Positions 27,753-37,154 of a DNA stretch of 37,166 nt are shown here, in pieces (positions within the stretch are counted from its first letter, which is position 1; the number at the start of each line of letters is the position of its first letter). Below the pieces are notes generated by a model. That model was not told the origin of the DNA and ran no database searches. It saw nothing but the letters and a program-made list of their open reading frames with translations. This DNA is from Bacteroidales bacterium Bact_14 (lineage in GTDB: Bacteria > Bacteroidota > Bacteroidia > Bacteroidales > UBA932): the NCBI GenBank assembly GCA_001602865.1, contig LUZF01000022.1, positions 1-37,166 of the forward strand. Reading direction: 5' to 3'. The position numbers were made by a program, and so were the translations under genes.

Positions 27753-28385
27753 TTAATCCACGAATTTGATCTTGCTGAGGTCGCGCGGGCGCGGCTCCGG
27801 AGACTCGTCCGGATAGCCGATGCCGATGACGTACAGCAGGCGGTAGCCTTCCGGGAAGTCCAGCTTCTTCAGGAACGGGGCCGCCTGCGGATTCGTGTTC
27901 ATAAACATCACGGGACCCGCCATGCAGCAGGTGCCGAGGCCCAGCGAATAGGCCGCGAGCATAATATTCTCGCCCAGCAGGCCGCAGTCGATCGCGGAGA
28001 ACTGGTTCTCCGGGGCGGCGACGGCGATGAACGCCGGGGCGTTGCGGAACATATTCTTGAAGTTCGGGTCGTTCTCGACCATCCGCGGATTCGCTTTCTT
28101 ATAAATCTCGCTGAGATCGTTGATATACTTCGCGTCGTCGACGATGCGGACGGCCCAGTTCTGGGCGTTCATCGCGTTCGGAGCCCAGACGCCGCATTCG
28201 GCGACCTGCTGGAGGAGTTCCCGCGGAACGGCGGTGTCCTTGTAGGCGCGGATGGCGCGGCGGTTCATAATGGCTTCGATGACGGGGTTGCCGTCGCCTT
28301 CCGCCGGGGCTGCGGAGGCGTTCTTGCAGGCGCCGGTCAGCACAAGGGCGAACAGGGCTGCGCAGGAAATCAATAACTTTTTCAT
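27753..28385 (-). CDS. Nitroreductase family protein with lipoprotein signal
   Basis: Lipobox LVLTGACKN; IEAIMNRRAIRAYKDTAVPRELLQQVAECGVWAPNAMNAQNW, GLGTCCMAG, IGIGYPDE. Confidence 0.88.
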   Translation of the reverse strand: MKKLLISCAALFALVLTGACKNASAAPAEGDGNPVIEAIMNRRAIRAYKDTAVPRELLQQVAECGVWAPNAMNAQNWAVRIVDDAKYINDLSEIYKKANPRMVENDPNFKNMFRNAPAFIAVAAPENQFSAIDCGLLGENIMLAAYSLGLGTCCMAGPVMFMNTNPQAAPFLKKLDFPEGYRLLYVIGIGYPDESPEPRPRDLSKIKFVD

Positions 28386-28405
28386 TTTAAAGCAATTTAG
28401 AATTA

Positions 28406-29332
28406 TCAGTTGGAACCGGAGTTGACGACCGGCTGGGCGGGTTCGTCGCCGCAGAGGACGACCAGCAGGTTGCTGACCATCGCGGCCTTGCGCTCTTCGT
28501 TAAGGTCGACGACGCCCTGGTCCTTGAGCTTGTCGAGGGCCATCTTGACCATGCTGACGGCGCCGTCGACGATCTTCTCGCGGGCGGCGATGATGGCGTC
28601 CGCCTGCTGGCGGCGCAGCATCACGGCGGCGATTTCCGGCGCGTAGGCGAGGTAGTTGATCCGGGCTTCGATGATGTGCATGCCGGCCATCGAGAGGCGC
28701 TCGTTCAGCGTCTTCTCGAGGCGTTCATTGATCTCTTCGGCGTTGCTGCGGAGGGTCAGTTCGTCCGCATGGTCCGCATTGTCGTAGGCGTAGCAGCCGG
28801 CGACCTGACGGAGCGCGGCGTCGCTCTGGACGCGCACGAAGTTCTCGAAGGCCTTGGCGAGGCCGCGGGAGACGCTGCCTCCCTGGGCGCCCGGCGCCGC
28901 GAGCGACTGGCTGTCAATCTCGAAGAGGGCCTTGTACGTATCCTGGAGCTTCCAGACGAGGACCATACCGATCATCACCGGGTTGCCGGCCTTGTCATTG
29001 ACCTTGATCGGCTCCGGGTTCAGGTTGCGGGCGCGCAGGCTGACTTTCTTCTTCGAAAGCAGGAAGCTGACCCAGTAGAAACCGGTCTTGGAGAAAGTGC
29101 CCTTGTATTTGCCGAAGAAGACGAGGACGCAGGCCTCGTTCGGCTCCAGCTTGATGAAGCCCGAGCAACCGAAGATGAAGAGGAGCAGGAAGGCGATGCC
29201 GCAGGCGACCTTGCAGACCGACTCGCCGGGAACGAGCAGCAGGATGGCGCACGCCAGGATGGCGAGCAGGACGAGCAGGGCGAGGAAGCCGTTGACCACC
29301 AAGCCTTTGTAAGAGAATTCCTTGTTTTCCAT
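28406..29332 (-). CDS. SPFH/Band 7 domain membrane protein
   Basis: Two N-terminal TM helices, [81 protein letters not shown]. Confidence 0.9.
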   Translation of the reverse strand: MENKEFSYKGLVVNGFLALLVLLAILACAILLLVPGESVCKVACGIAFLLLFIFGCSGFIKLEPNEACVLVFFGKYKGTFSKTGFYWVSFLLSKKKVSLRARNLNPEPIKVNDKAGNPVMIGMVLVWKLQDTYKALFEIDSQSLAAPGAQGGSVSRGLAKAFENFVRVQSDAALRQVAGCYAYDNADHADELTLRSNAEEINERLEKTLNERLSMAGMHIIEARINYLAYAPEIAAVMLRRQQADAIIAAREKIVDGAVSMVKMALDKLKDQGVVDLNEERKAAMVSNLLVVLCGDEPAQPVVNSGSN

Positions 29333-29351
29333 ATCCTTGATTATTAGTTAA

Positions 29352-30698
29352 TTATCTTGCTTTGAACACTTTCTCGTCGAGGATGCCGCCGGTCTTGACG
29401 TTGTGGACGCGGACCTTCAGCTGCCGGCCTTCGACGAAGCCTTCGATAACCGTCGGGAAACTGGTCTCGTTCGTGAGGTTCGGGCCGCCGCCGACCATCT
29501 GCGCCCATTTGCGCGTCCCGTCGGGGGCGTCGAAGCGGTACTTGTGCTGGTGGGCCGTGATGATCAGCTGGCATCCGGCTTTCTGGAGCAGCGGGGTCCA
29601 GAGATTGGCGCAGGTACGCTGCCACATCGCGAAATCGTGCGTGTACTGCGGGTCCTTGTCCGCAGGAGCGACATCGCCGGGGTTCATCTTCGGATCCGGG
29701 TCGAAGAGCGGGATGTGGCAGAAGGCGACGAGGAAGGGCGCCTTCGCGATCTCCTTGCGCTTCAGCACGTCCGCAAGCCAGACGGCCTGCGCCTCGCGGT
29801 AGGCGGCGCTGTTGAAGAGGCCCGCGAAGATCGGGTTCGAGTCCATTTTGTCCTCCGCAGTGTCGAGGCCGATCATCGCGATGTCGCCCATCCGGACGGC
29901 GAAGTTGCGGCCGAGGTCCCAGTCGCGCGGCGAACGCTCCTCCGGCTGGCGGAACATCAGGACGCGGTCGATGTGGCGGTTCGCCATTCCGCGGGAGTCG
30001 TGGTTGCCGGGGCTGAAGAGGACCGGGAGCTGCGCGGCATAGTCCGGGCGGTCGATCGGCGGGTTCAGGAAGATGCGGACCTGGCTGTCGATGTTCTCCT
30101 CGACGTTGGTCGCATCGCCGTTCCAGACGAGGCAGGAAGGGGCCAGGGAGGCCACCTTGTCGATGGTTTTGGTAAAGGCGTCGAACTTGGCGTGGGTGTC
30201 GTTGATGACGCAGAAACGGGCTTGCGCACCGGGGCCGGCGGTCGTAAAGGAATAGACGCGCGGATCTTCCTCGTTGCCGAGGACCTTCATGTCGTAGCCG
30301 CCCTTGTAGCTGATGTGGTCGGCGCCGATCCGGTAGTAGTACTTCGTCGCCGGCTTGAGGCCCGTGATGCGGACGAGCATCACCTTGTCGTTGACGTCCG
30401 TAATGCGGTAGCCGCCGCACTTGACACGCCTCGCGCCGGACATATCCGGGCGCTCGGAGATGTCGGCATAGCCGTTCGCCATATCGCTGACGCTGAATGC
30501 AATGCCGATGCTCGTCGCAGCGTAGTTCTGCAGCATCGGCGCGGAGGTGATGAGCTTCCCGTCAGCGGCGGGAGCGGCGTTCGAAGCGGCTGCCGCCGGC
30601 GTCGCCTTCTCCCCGGCGCCCAGCACCTGGGGCGCTACGACGCCCGCCGCGGCCAGCGTCGCCGAATCCCGGAGGAATTGTCTTCTGTCCATTTTCAT
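29352..30698 (-). CDS. Tat-signal metallophosphoesterase (purple-acid-phosphatase-like)
   Basis: DRRQFLRDSATLAAAGVV Tat-like signal; FCVINDTHAK, LVWNGDATN, PGNHDSRG, ITAHQHKYRFD. Confidence 0.87.
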   Translation of the reverse strand: MKMDRRQFLRDSATLAAAGVVAPQVLGAGEKATPAAAASNAAPAADGKLITSAPMLQNYAATSIGIAFSVSDMANGYADISERPDMSGARRVKCGGYRITDVNDKVMLVRITGLKPATKYYYRIGADHISYKGGYDMKVLGNEEDPRVYSFTTAGPGAQARFCVINDTHAKFDAFTKTIDKVASLAPSCLVWNGDATNVEENIDSQVRIFLNPPIDRPDYAAQLPVLFSPGNHDSRGMANRHIDRVLMFRQPEERSPRDWDLGRNFAVRMGDIAMIGLDTAEDKMDSNPIFAGLFNSAAYREAQAVWLADVLKRKEIAKAPFLVAFCHIPLFDPDPKMNPGDVAPADKDPQYTHDFAMWQRTCANLWTPLLQKAGCQLIITAHQHKYRFDAPDGTRKWAQMVGGGPNLTNETSFPTVIEGFVEGRQLKVRVHNVKTGGILDEKVFKAR

Positions 30699-30701
30699 AG
30701 C

Positions 30702-31214
30702 TTATGAGTCTTTTTCCGTAAGTTTCTGGTAGGCAAGGCGTTCGTCGCCGCTCTCGAGGTAGATGATCCCGCAGTAGGTGAAGCCGTAGCGGGCGATGCA
30801 ATGCTGCATGATCCTGTTGTCGCGGTGGGTGTCGATGCGCAGGTTGCCGTCGCGCGCGCTGCACCAATCGAGGATGGAGACGAAGACGCCGTGGGCGTCG
30901 GGGATGCTGCCGATGCGGTGGATGACGTGGTAGGGACGCGTATCGTCGAGCCAGGCGCCGCCTTCAATATAGGAATAGGTCGGCTCCGGGGACGGACGGA
31001 AGGCGAAGTAGGCGACGGGCGCGCCGTCGTCCTCGACGACGAAGCCCGCGCCGAGCCGGAAGTCCTCCCGGAGGACCTCCGGGGTCGGATACCCGTCCAC
31101 CCACTGGTGGAGGTTCCCGGAGGCGCGCATAATGCCTTTCGCGGCCTCCAGCACCCGGAGGATGGCCGGAAGGTCCGCTTCCCGCGCCGCGCGTATTTCC
31201 CGTCTTGCGTCCAT
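30702..31214 (-). CDS. GNAT family N-acetyltransferase
   Basis: IRAAREADLPAILRVLEAAKGIM, VVEDDGAPVAYFAF, LRIDTHRDNRIMQHCIARYGFTYCGIIYL. Start set at MDARREIR. Confidence 0.82.
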   Translation of the reverse strand: MDARREIRAAREADLPAILRVLEAAKGIMRASGNLHQWVDGYPTPEVLREDFRLGAGFVVEDDGAPVAYFAFRPSPEPTYSYIEGGAWLDDTRPYHVIHRIGSIPDAHGVFVSILDWCSARDGNLRIDTHRDNRIMQHCIARYGFTYCGIIYLESGDERLAYQKLTEKDS

Positions 31215-31230
31215 ATCCTTACAAATATAC

Positions 31231-31259
31231 AAAAAAAACCGTCCCGGGAATCGGGACGG
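31231..31259 (-). terminator. Intrinsic terminator downstream of tRNA-Val
   Basis: CCGTCCCG-GGAAT-CGGGACGG (31239-31259), with T8 on the minus strand (31238-31231). Confidence 0.85.
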
Positions 31260-31271
31260 TATCTGGGTTTG

Positions 31272-31346
31272 TGAGGATTACTGGATTTGAACCAGTGACC
31301 TCTTGCCTGTCAAGCAAGCGCTCTGAACCAACTGAGCTAAACCCTC
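31272..31346 (-). tRNA. tRNA-Val (anticodon GAC)
   Basis: Minus strand GAGGGTT TA GCTC AGTTGGTTCA GAGC G CTTGC TTGACAG GCAAG AGGTC ACTGG TTCAAAT CCAGT AATCCTC A folds as a complete cloverleaf of 75 nt; CCA not encoded. Confidence 0.95.
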
Positions 31347-31361
31347 ATTGATTTGGGATTG

Positions 31362-31393
31362 CAAAGTAAGGGAAAAAAACTCAATCCTCCAAA
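31362..31393 (-). promoter_or_regulatory. Candidate promoter for tRNA-Val
   Basis: Minus strand TTTG (31393-31390), 20-nt spacer, TTACTTTG (31369-31362), one mismatch to TAnnTTTG. Confidence 0.45.
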
Positions 31394-31399
31394 TAAAAC

Positions 31400-32428
31400 T
31401 CAATCCAAATCGACGATGACTTTCATCGAGGTCTCGCGGTCCGTATCGATGAACTGATACGCAGCATTGTAGTCCTCGAAGGCGAAGTGCTTGCTAATGA
31501 GCGGTTCCAGGTGGACCGAGCCGCGGTGGACGAAGTCGATGGCGTCCAGGTAGTCCTCGTGGCGGTACATCATCGTGCCGATGAGCCGGAGCTCGTGCTC
31601 GCCCAGGTAGAACATACTCAGCGCCGGATCCTTCTCGAAGACGGCTACGACGACGATGTCCCCGCCCTTCTCGATGGCTTCCATCAGCGAACGGATCGAA
31701 GATTCGACGCCGGCGACCTCGAAGCCGACCTGGAAGCCCTCGTCCCCGAAGATTTCCTTCGCGCCGTCCTTCAGGGACTTGTCGCGCACGTTCAGCGTAT
31801 GCGGAATCCCGCATTCGCGGGCCTTGGCGAGGCGGAAGTCGCTGACGTCCGTAATGAGGACGTCCCGCGCGCCGCGCGCCAGGCAGAACTGTGCGACGAG
31901 GTTGCCGATCGTGCCGGCGCCGCTGACGACGACGTTTTTGCCGCGGAGGTCCGTGCGGCGGCTGGCATGCGCGCCGACGGCCGCTGGCTCGACCATCGCC
32001 CCGAAATCAGCGTTCATCCCCTCCGGAAGCACGACGATGCGGTCCTCGTCCATCACGAAGTAGTCCTGGGCCACGCCGTCGGCCTGGAAGGCCTGGACGC
32101 GCAGGTGCTCGCAGACGTTATACTGCCCGCGCTTGCAGGGGTTGCATTCGCCGCAGACGAGCTGCGGGCGCGCCGTGACGGCGTCGCCGGGCTTGCAGGC
32201 ACGCACGTCCGCGCCGCAGGCGACCACGACGGCCGAATACTCGTGGCCCTGCACGACGGGATAGAAGGTCGCGGGGTGCGTTCCGTGGTAGGAATGGATC
32301 TCGCTGCCGCAGATGCCGATGCGGCGGATGCGGAGGAGGACCTGGTGGGGGCCGAGGCGCTCGGCGCCCGGGGCGGGCACTTCCCGGAATTCCAGGGTCC
32401 GGGGTGCGGTCAGGACGACTTGTCTCAT
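31400..32428 (-). CDS. Zinc-dependent alcohol dehydrogenase (sorbitol/xylitol/idonate dehydrogenase-like)
   Basis: GICGSEIHSYHG, GHEYSAVVVACG, CGECNPCKRGQYNVCE structural-zinc motif, VVSGAGTIGNLVAQFC Rossmann motif. Confidence 0.9.
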   Translation of the reverse strand: MRQVVLTAPRTLEFREVPAPGAERLGPHQVLLRIRRIGICGSEIHSYHGTHPATFYPVVQGHEYSAVVVACGADVRACKPGDAVTARPQLVCGECNPCKRGQYNVCEHLRVQAFQADGVAQDYFVMDEDRIVVLPEGMNADFGAMVEPAAVGAHASRRTDLRGKNVVVSGAGTIGNLVAQFCLARGARDVLITDVSDFRLAKARECGIPHTLNVRDKSLKDGAKEIFGDEGFQVGFEVAGVESSIRSLMEAIEKGGDIVVVAVFEKDPALSMFYLGEHELRLIGTMMYRHEDYLDAIDFVHRGSVHLEPLISKHFAFEDYNAAYQFIDTDRETSMKVIVDLD

Positions 32429-32429
32429 A

Positions 32430-33794
32430 TTAACTGGATGCGTTTTGTTTGCGTGCCTGGAGTTCTTCGACGATCGCGTTGTACTGGTTCTTGTTGAGGC
32501 GGTAGAAGGTCAGGGCGATGGCTGTCACGATCCAGAGGACGCCCGGGATCGTGCTGAAGCCGTGCTTCATAATGCTGAGGACCTGGGGATTCTGGACGCT
32601 GTTGGCGACGTAGCCGGCGGAGCCGAGGGCCAGGGCCAGGAGGGAGGTTCCGAGGGCCATGCCGAGCTTGTTGCCCAGGGAGATGAAGGCGTACTGGAAG
32701 CCGTCGTTGCGGATGCCGGTCTTCCACTCGCCGTATTCCACGCAGTCCGGGATGATGGCGTAGATGGCCGTGTTGAAGCCGGAGAAGAAGAACTGGGAGA
32801 GGCCGGCGAGGACGTAGAAGCCGACGGGCGTCGTGCCGGGGCTCACATAATAGAGGAAGAACATCGAAACGCCGGTCAGCGCGGCGAAGATGGAGGCCGT
32901 CCAGCCCTTGTTCTTCGTCCAGCGGAAGACCATCGGGAACAGGGCCGCGCCGATGATGGAGGGCACGATGATGGCCATCGAATAGAAGCTGAACAGGTTC
33001 GCGTCCCCTTCCACATAGGTGAAATAATAGAGCAGGTCCGCGTTGCGGCCGTAGAGGACGAAGCCGAAGAGGAGCTGTCCCAGCAGGGCCAGCAGGTAGG
33101 GCCGGTTCTTCAGGACGGCCTTCAGCTGGGTCCCGAGCGGGAGCTTCTGCTCCGCCGGGGCTTCGACGACCTCGCGGGTCTTGCTGAAGCAGAAGAGGTG
33201 GCAGAGGGCGAAGATGGTACCGTAGAGGATGGCGACGGAGAGGTAGCCCACCCGCGCGCTCCCCCGGCCGAACCAGGTAATGAGGGGAACCGTGACGATG
33301 TTGATGACGCCGATGGCGATCATCGCGCTCACGGAACGGGAGGTGTTGAGCGAGGCGCGCTCGTCGATGTCCTGGGTCATGGCGCCGCAGAGCGTGCCGT
33401 AGGGCAGGTTCACGCTGGTGTATCCCAGGACGAGGAGGCAGTAGGTTGCGGACATGTAGGCGATCTTCGCGGCCTGGGGCCAGTCGGGATGAGCCCAGAA
33501 GACCAGGATCAGGATCAGGGCGGTGATGGGCGCGCCGAAAAGGAGCCAGGGGCGGTAGCGGCCCCAGCGGCTCTTCGTGCGGTCCGAGAGCGCCCCGATG
33601 ACGGGGTCGTTGACGGCGTCCCAGAGGCGGGAGACGAGCATCAGCGTCGCCACCGCGCCCATTCCGATCCCGAAGACGTCCGTGTAGAAGATCATCAGGA
33701 AATTGCTGACAAACATCCAGCTGAAATTGCAGCCCACGTCGCCCATCCCGTAGGCGACCTTGCTGAGCAGGGGTATTCTTCCTTCGCGTTTCAT
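32430..33794 (-). CDS. GPH-family sugar/uronide:cation symporter (MFS, MelB-like)
   Basis: KVAYGMGDVGCNFSW, SRLWDAVNDPVIGALSDRTKSRWGRYRPWLLFGA. Start set at MKREGRIP. Confidence 0.92.
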   Translation of the reverse strand: MKREGRIPLLSKVAYGMGDVGCNFSWMFVSNFLMIFYTDVFGIGMGAVATLMLVSRLWDAVNDPVIGALSDRTKSRWGRYRPWLLFGAPITALILILVFWAHPDWPQAAKIAYMSATYCLLVLGYTSVNLPYGTLCGAMTQDIDERASLNTSRSVSAMIAIGVINIVTVPLITWFGRGSARVGYLSVAILYGTIFALCHLFCFSKTREVVEAPAEQKLPLGTQLKAVLKNRPYLLALLGQLLFGFVLYGRNADLLYYFTYVEGDANLFSFYSMAIIVPSIIGAALFPMVFRWTKNKGWTASIFAALTGVSMFFLYYVSPGTTPVGFYVLAGLSQFFFSGFNTAIYAIIPDCVEYGEWKTGIRNDGFQYAFISLGNKLGMALGTSLLALALGSAGYVANSVQNPQVLSIMKHGFSTIPGVLWIVTAIALTFYRLNKNQYNAIVEELQARKQNASS

Positions 33795-33837
33795 TTTACG
33801 AAAGATAATGCGTATCTTCGGAAAAATAAAAGGGAAG

Positions 33838-34530
33838 ATGAAAAATACGACAAAATTATACCTGATTCCGGGTGCGTTTTTCCTGCTCGCGTGCGCCGTG
33901 GACCTGGCGAGCCACCTCTGCGGCTGGAACGCCCATGATACCGTCAAGGGAGCGCTGATTTCCCTGCTCTGCGCGACGACGCTCGCCTACGCGCTCCCGC
34001 GCAAGCCGGATGCGAAGAAGCTCGGGATGCTCGTCTGGGCGCAGCTGGCGGGCCTGACCGGCGACCTGCTGCTGCAAGGCCCCGGTTTCGTGCTCTTCGT
34101 CTCCGGCATGGGCGCCTTCCTCGTCGGACATGTGCTCTACATCACCCTGCTGGGCAGCCATTCCTGGAAGGGGCTGGGCTGGAAGGTCTGGATGCCGGCG
34201 CTGGCGGTGATGGCCGCGCTCTCTTATGTGCTGATCAAGACGATCGGCGTCAACGGCGCGCTCTTCTGGCCGATGATCGTGTACGGCCTCGTGCTGCTGC
34301 TCCTGGTGTTCAGCGCGCTCTGCGGAGTCGTGCGCCTGGGCGGCGGTACCTGGTGGATCCTGCTGGCGGCCGCGCTCTTCTTCATCGGCTCCGACAGCCT
34401 TATCGCCATCCGCAAATTCGGCGGCCCGAACACGGGCCCGATGGCTTTCGCCGTGATGGGGACTTACCTGGCGGCGCAGACGCTCCTGGCCGTCGGATGC
34501 CTCAAACTCATCTGCAAAACAAAAAATTGA
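33838..34530 (+). CDS. YhhN-family (lysoplasmalogenase-like) membrane protein
   Basis: KPDAKKLGMLVWAQLAGLTGDLLLQ, GMGAFLVGHVLYI, FFIGSDSLIAI; 7-8 TM segments. Start set at MKNTTKLY. Confidence 0.8.
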   Translation: MKNTTKLYLIPGAFFLLACAVDLASHLCGWNAHDTVKGALISLLCATTLAYALPRKPDAKKLGMLVWAQLAGLTGDLLLQGPGFVLFVSGMGAFLVGHVLYITLLGSHSWKGLGWKVWMPALAVMAALSYVLIKTIGVNGALFWPMIVYGLVLLLLVFSALCGVVRLGGGTWWILLAAALFFIGSDSLIAIRKFGGPNTGPMAFAVMGTYLAAQTLLAVGCLKLICKTKN

Positions 34531-34535
34531 CCGAT

Positions 34536-36092
34536 ATGAAAAAGACTGTTCTCCTCCTGGCCGTCGCGCTGCTGGCCCTCGCCTCCTGCGCGCAGCAGCC
34601 GAAAAAAGTGGACTTTCGCCTGAAGCGCGGCGCCAATGTGAGCCACTGGCTCTCCCAGAGCCGCCTCGACAGCGCCCGGCGCGTGACCTACTTTACCGAA
34701 GCCGACGTCGCCCGCTTCGCGGAGCAGGGCTTTGACCACCTGCGCCTCCCGATCGACGAGGTTACGATGTGGGACCGCGACCACAACAAGATCTCCGCGA
34801 GCTGGGGCTTCCTCCACAACGCGCTCGACTGGTGCGTCAAATACAACCTCCGCTGCATCGTGGACCTGCACCTGCTGCGTTCCCACAGCTTCATCGTGGC
34901 CCCCGGCAGCAAGAATCCCCTCTTCAGCGAGCCGGAAGCCCAGGAATGGCTGGCCGAAATGTGGCGCCAGCTGTCCGCCGAAATGAAGGACTACCCGCTC
35001 GAGCTCGTCGCCTATGAATTCATGAACGAGCCCGTCGCGGACGATCCGGAAGACTGGAACAAGCTGATCGAGAAGATCCACGGCGTCATCCGCGCCCAGG
35101 AGCCGCGCCGCGTGCTCGTGATCGGCTCGAACCACCAGCAGAGCGTCTTCACCTTCGGCGACCTCCGCGTCCCGGAAGGCGACCCGAACCTCATCCTCAG
35201 CTTCCACTTCTACCACCCGATGCTCCTGACCCACCACAAGGCCAGCTGGACCGAGTTCCGCCGCTACACGGGGACGGTCCACTACCCCGGCGTGATGGTG
35301 ACCCCGGAGGAATTCGCGGCGCTGGACGAGTACAGCCAGTCCGTCGTGGGCGACTTCACGAGCCTCTGGGACCGCGCGAAGCTCCAGTCGATGATGCAGG
35401 AAGCCATCGACTGCGCCGACAGGCTGAACCTGCAGCTCTTCTGCGGTGAATGGGGCTGCATCAACCTCGCCCCGCGCCCGGACGTGGAGCGCTGGTACCG
35501 CGACATGATCTCCCTCTTCGATGAATTCGACATCGCCTGGACCATCTGGGACATCAAGGCCGAATTCGGTTACTGGAACCCCGACGGGACGATCGATCCC
35601 GACTTCCTGGCCCTCCTGATGTCCGGCAAGGACATCGACGGCCATTCCCCGATGGACCAGTACTACCCGACCCTTAAGACCGGCAGCAAGGCGCCGGCGC
35701 TGACCCTTCCGTCGAGCGACGGCCGGGAAGTCAGCCTGAAGGACTACAAGGGCAAGTGGGTCGTGCTGGACTTCTGGGCCAGCTGGTGCCCGGACTGCCG
35801 GGAGGAATTCCCCGCCGTACGGCAGCTGCAGGCTGATTTCGCGCCGAAGGGCGTCGAGTTCCTCGGCGTCTCCTTCGACCACGACGAGGCCGCCTGGAAG
35901 GACTGCCTCGCCGCGCAGCAGTTCCCCTGGACCCAGGTTTCCAACCTGATCCGCTGGAAGGAGAATCCCGTTTCGGAGGCCTTCGGCATCCACTGGATTC
36001 CGACGATGGTCCTCGTCGGCCCGGACGGCAAGGTCGCCGGCTCCGCGCTGACCGCGGGCGAAATGCGCAAACTGCTTAAATCCAAGCTGTAA
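34536..36092 (+). CDS. Lipoprotein: GH5-like glycoside hydrolase fused to TlpA-like thioredoxin domain
   Basis: Lipobox LALASCAQQ; GH5 RGANVSHWLSQ, FDHLRLPID, YEFMNEPV (acid/base Glu), FCGEWGC (nucleophile Glu); then GSKAPALTLPSSDGREVSLKDYKGKWVVLDFWASWCPDCREEFP...HWIPTMVLVGPDGKV. Confidence 0.9.
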   Translation: MKKTVLLLAVALLALASCAQQPKKVDFRLKRGANVSHWLSQSRLDSARRVTYFTEADVARFAEQGFDHLRLPIDEVTMWDRDHNKISASWGFLHNALDWCVKYNLRCIVDLHLLRSHSFIVAPGSKNPLFSEPEAQEWLAEMWRQLSAEMKDYPLELVAYEFMNEPVADDPEDWNKLIEKIHGVIRAQEPRRVLVIGSNHQQSVFTFGDLRVPEGDPNLILSFHFYHPMLLTHHKASWTEFRRYTGTVHYPGVMVTPEEFAALDEYSQSVVGDFTSLWDRAKLQSMMQEAIDCADRLNLQLFCGEWGCINLAPRPDVERWYRDMISLFDEFDIAWTIWDIKAEFGYWNPDGTIDPDFLALLMSGKDIDGHSPMDQYYPTLKTGSKAPALTLPSSDGREVSLKDYKGKWVVLDFWASWCPDCREEFPAVRQLQADFAPKGVEFLGVSFDHDEAAWKDCLAAQQFPWTQVSNLIRWKENPVSEAFGIHWIPTMVLVGPDGKVAGSALTAGEMRKLLKSKL

Positions 36093-36619
36093 TGAGCGAA
36101 GACATCCTCATCCGCAGCGCGGGCCTGGAGGACATCCCCCTGATCCGCGAGCTCGCGGGCGTCATTTTCCCCGACACCTACGGCAAGATCCTGACCCCGG
36201 AGCAGATCGACTATATGATGGACTGGATGTACTCCGCGGCCAATCTGGAACGCCAGATGACGGAGCAGATGCACAAGTACTTCATCGCCGAATCCGGCGG
36301 GCTCCCCTGCGGCTACCTCTCCCTGAACCGGGACGGCGTCTCGGAAGACAGGCGCGTCCTGTTCCACCTCCAGAAGATCTACGTCCTCCCGGAGTTCCAG
36401 GGCCGCCACATCGGAAGCGCGCTCTTCGACCACGCCGTCGAATTCATCCGGGACGCCGTCAAGGGCGATCCGGCGCGCATCCAGCTCAACGTCAACCGGT
36501 ACAACACGCGCGCCTACAAGTACTACCTCGCGAAGGGAATGACCGTCGCCTACCAGGGTGACTTCCCCATTGGGAACGGCTACTATATGAACGATTACAT
36601 CATGCAACTCGACATCTGA
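36092..36619 (+). CDS. GNAT family N-acetyltransferase
   Basis: ILIRSAGLEDIPLIRELAG, IYVLPEFQGRHIGSALFDHAVEF, LNVNRYNTRAYKYYLAKGM. Confidence 0.88.
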   Translation: MSEDILIRSAGLEDIPLIRELAGVIFPDTYGKILTPEQIDYMMDWMYSAANLERQMTEQMHKYFIAESGGLPCGYLSLNRDGVSEDRRVLFHLQKIYVLPEFQGRHIGSALFDHAVEFIRDAVKGDPARIQLNVNRYNTRAYKYYLAKGMTVAYQGDFPIGNGYYMNDYIMQLDI

Positions 36620-37154
36620 TGGCAGACGAAAAAATCATCTTCTCGATGTGCGGGGTCGGCAAGACGCTCCCCCACAACAACAAGGTCATCCTCAAGGACA
36701 TCTACCTCAGCTTCTTCTACGGCGCCAAGATCGGCATCATCGGTCTCAACGGCTCCGGCAAGTCGACCCTGCTGAAGATCATCGCCGGGGTCGAGAAGGG
36801 CTACAAGGGCGAGGTGGTCTGGGCGCCGGGCTACAGCGTCGGCTACCTCGAGCAGGAGCCGCAGATGGACCCGTCCAAGACCGTGATCGAGGTCGTGCGC
36901 GAAGGCGTCCAGGAGGTCGTCGACCTGCTGGACGAGTACAACGCGATCGGCCTGAAGTTCTGCGAGCCGATGTCGGACGACGAGATGAACGCGCTGATCG
37001 AGCGCCAGGGCGAGCTGACCGAGCTGATCGAGCACCACGACGGCTGGGAGATCGAGTCCAAGCTCGAAAGGGCGATGGACGCGCTCCAGTGCCCGCCGCC
37101 CGACGCCTCCGTCGCGACGCTGTCCGGCGGCGAGCGGCGCCGCGTCGCGCTCTG
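36619..37154 (+). CDS. ABC-F family ATPase (EttA-like), 3' end truncated by contig end
   Basis: GLNGSGKSTLLKIIAG, GYLEQEPQMDPSKTV, LSGGERRRVAL signature. The TGA stop in the ORF track is created by adapter sequence. Confidence 0.9.

Noticed and set aside
31272-31346. Plus-strand GTC triplet suggesting tRNA-Asp
   Set aside because: The cloverleaf folds correctly only on the minus strand, where the anticodon loop TTGACAG gives GAC (Val) with discriminator A.
31380-31407. Repeated ACTCAATCC near the end of the alcohol dehydrogenase gene
   Set aside because: Only two copies of a 9-nt string, one overlapping the coding end; consistent with chance.
31400-33794. GPH symporter plus Zn-dehydrogenase pair as a novel pathway
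   Set aside because: Probably an ordinary polyol/uronate uptake and oxidation pair; no unusual feature visible.
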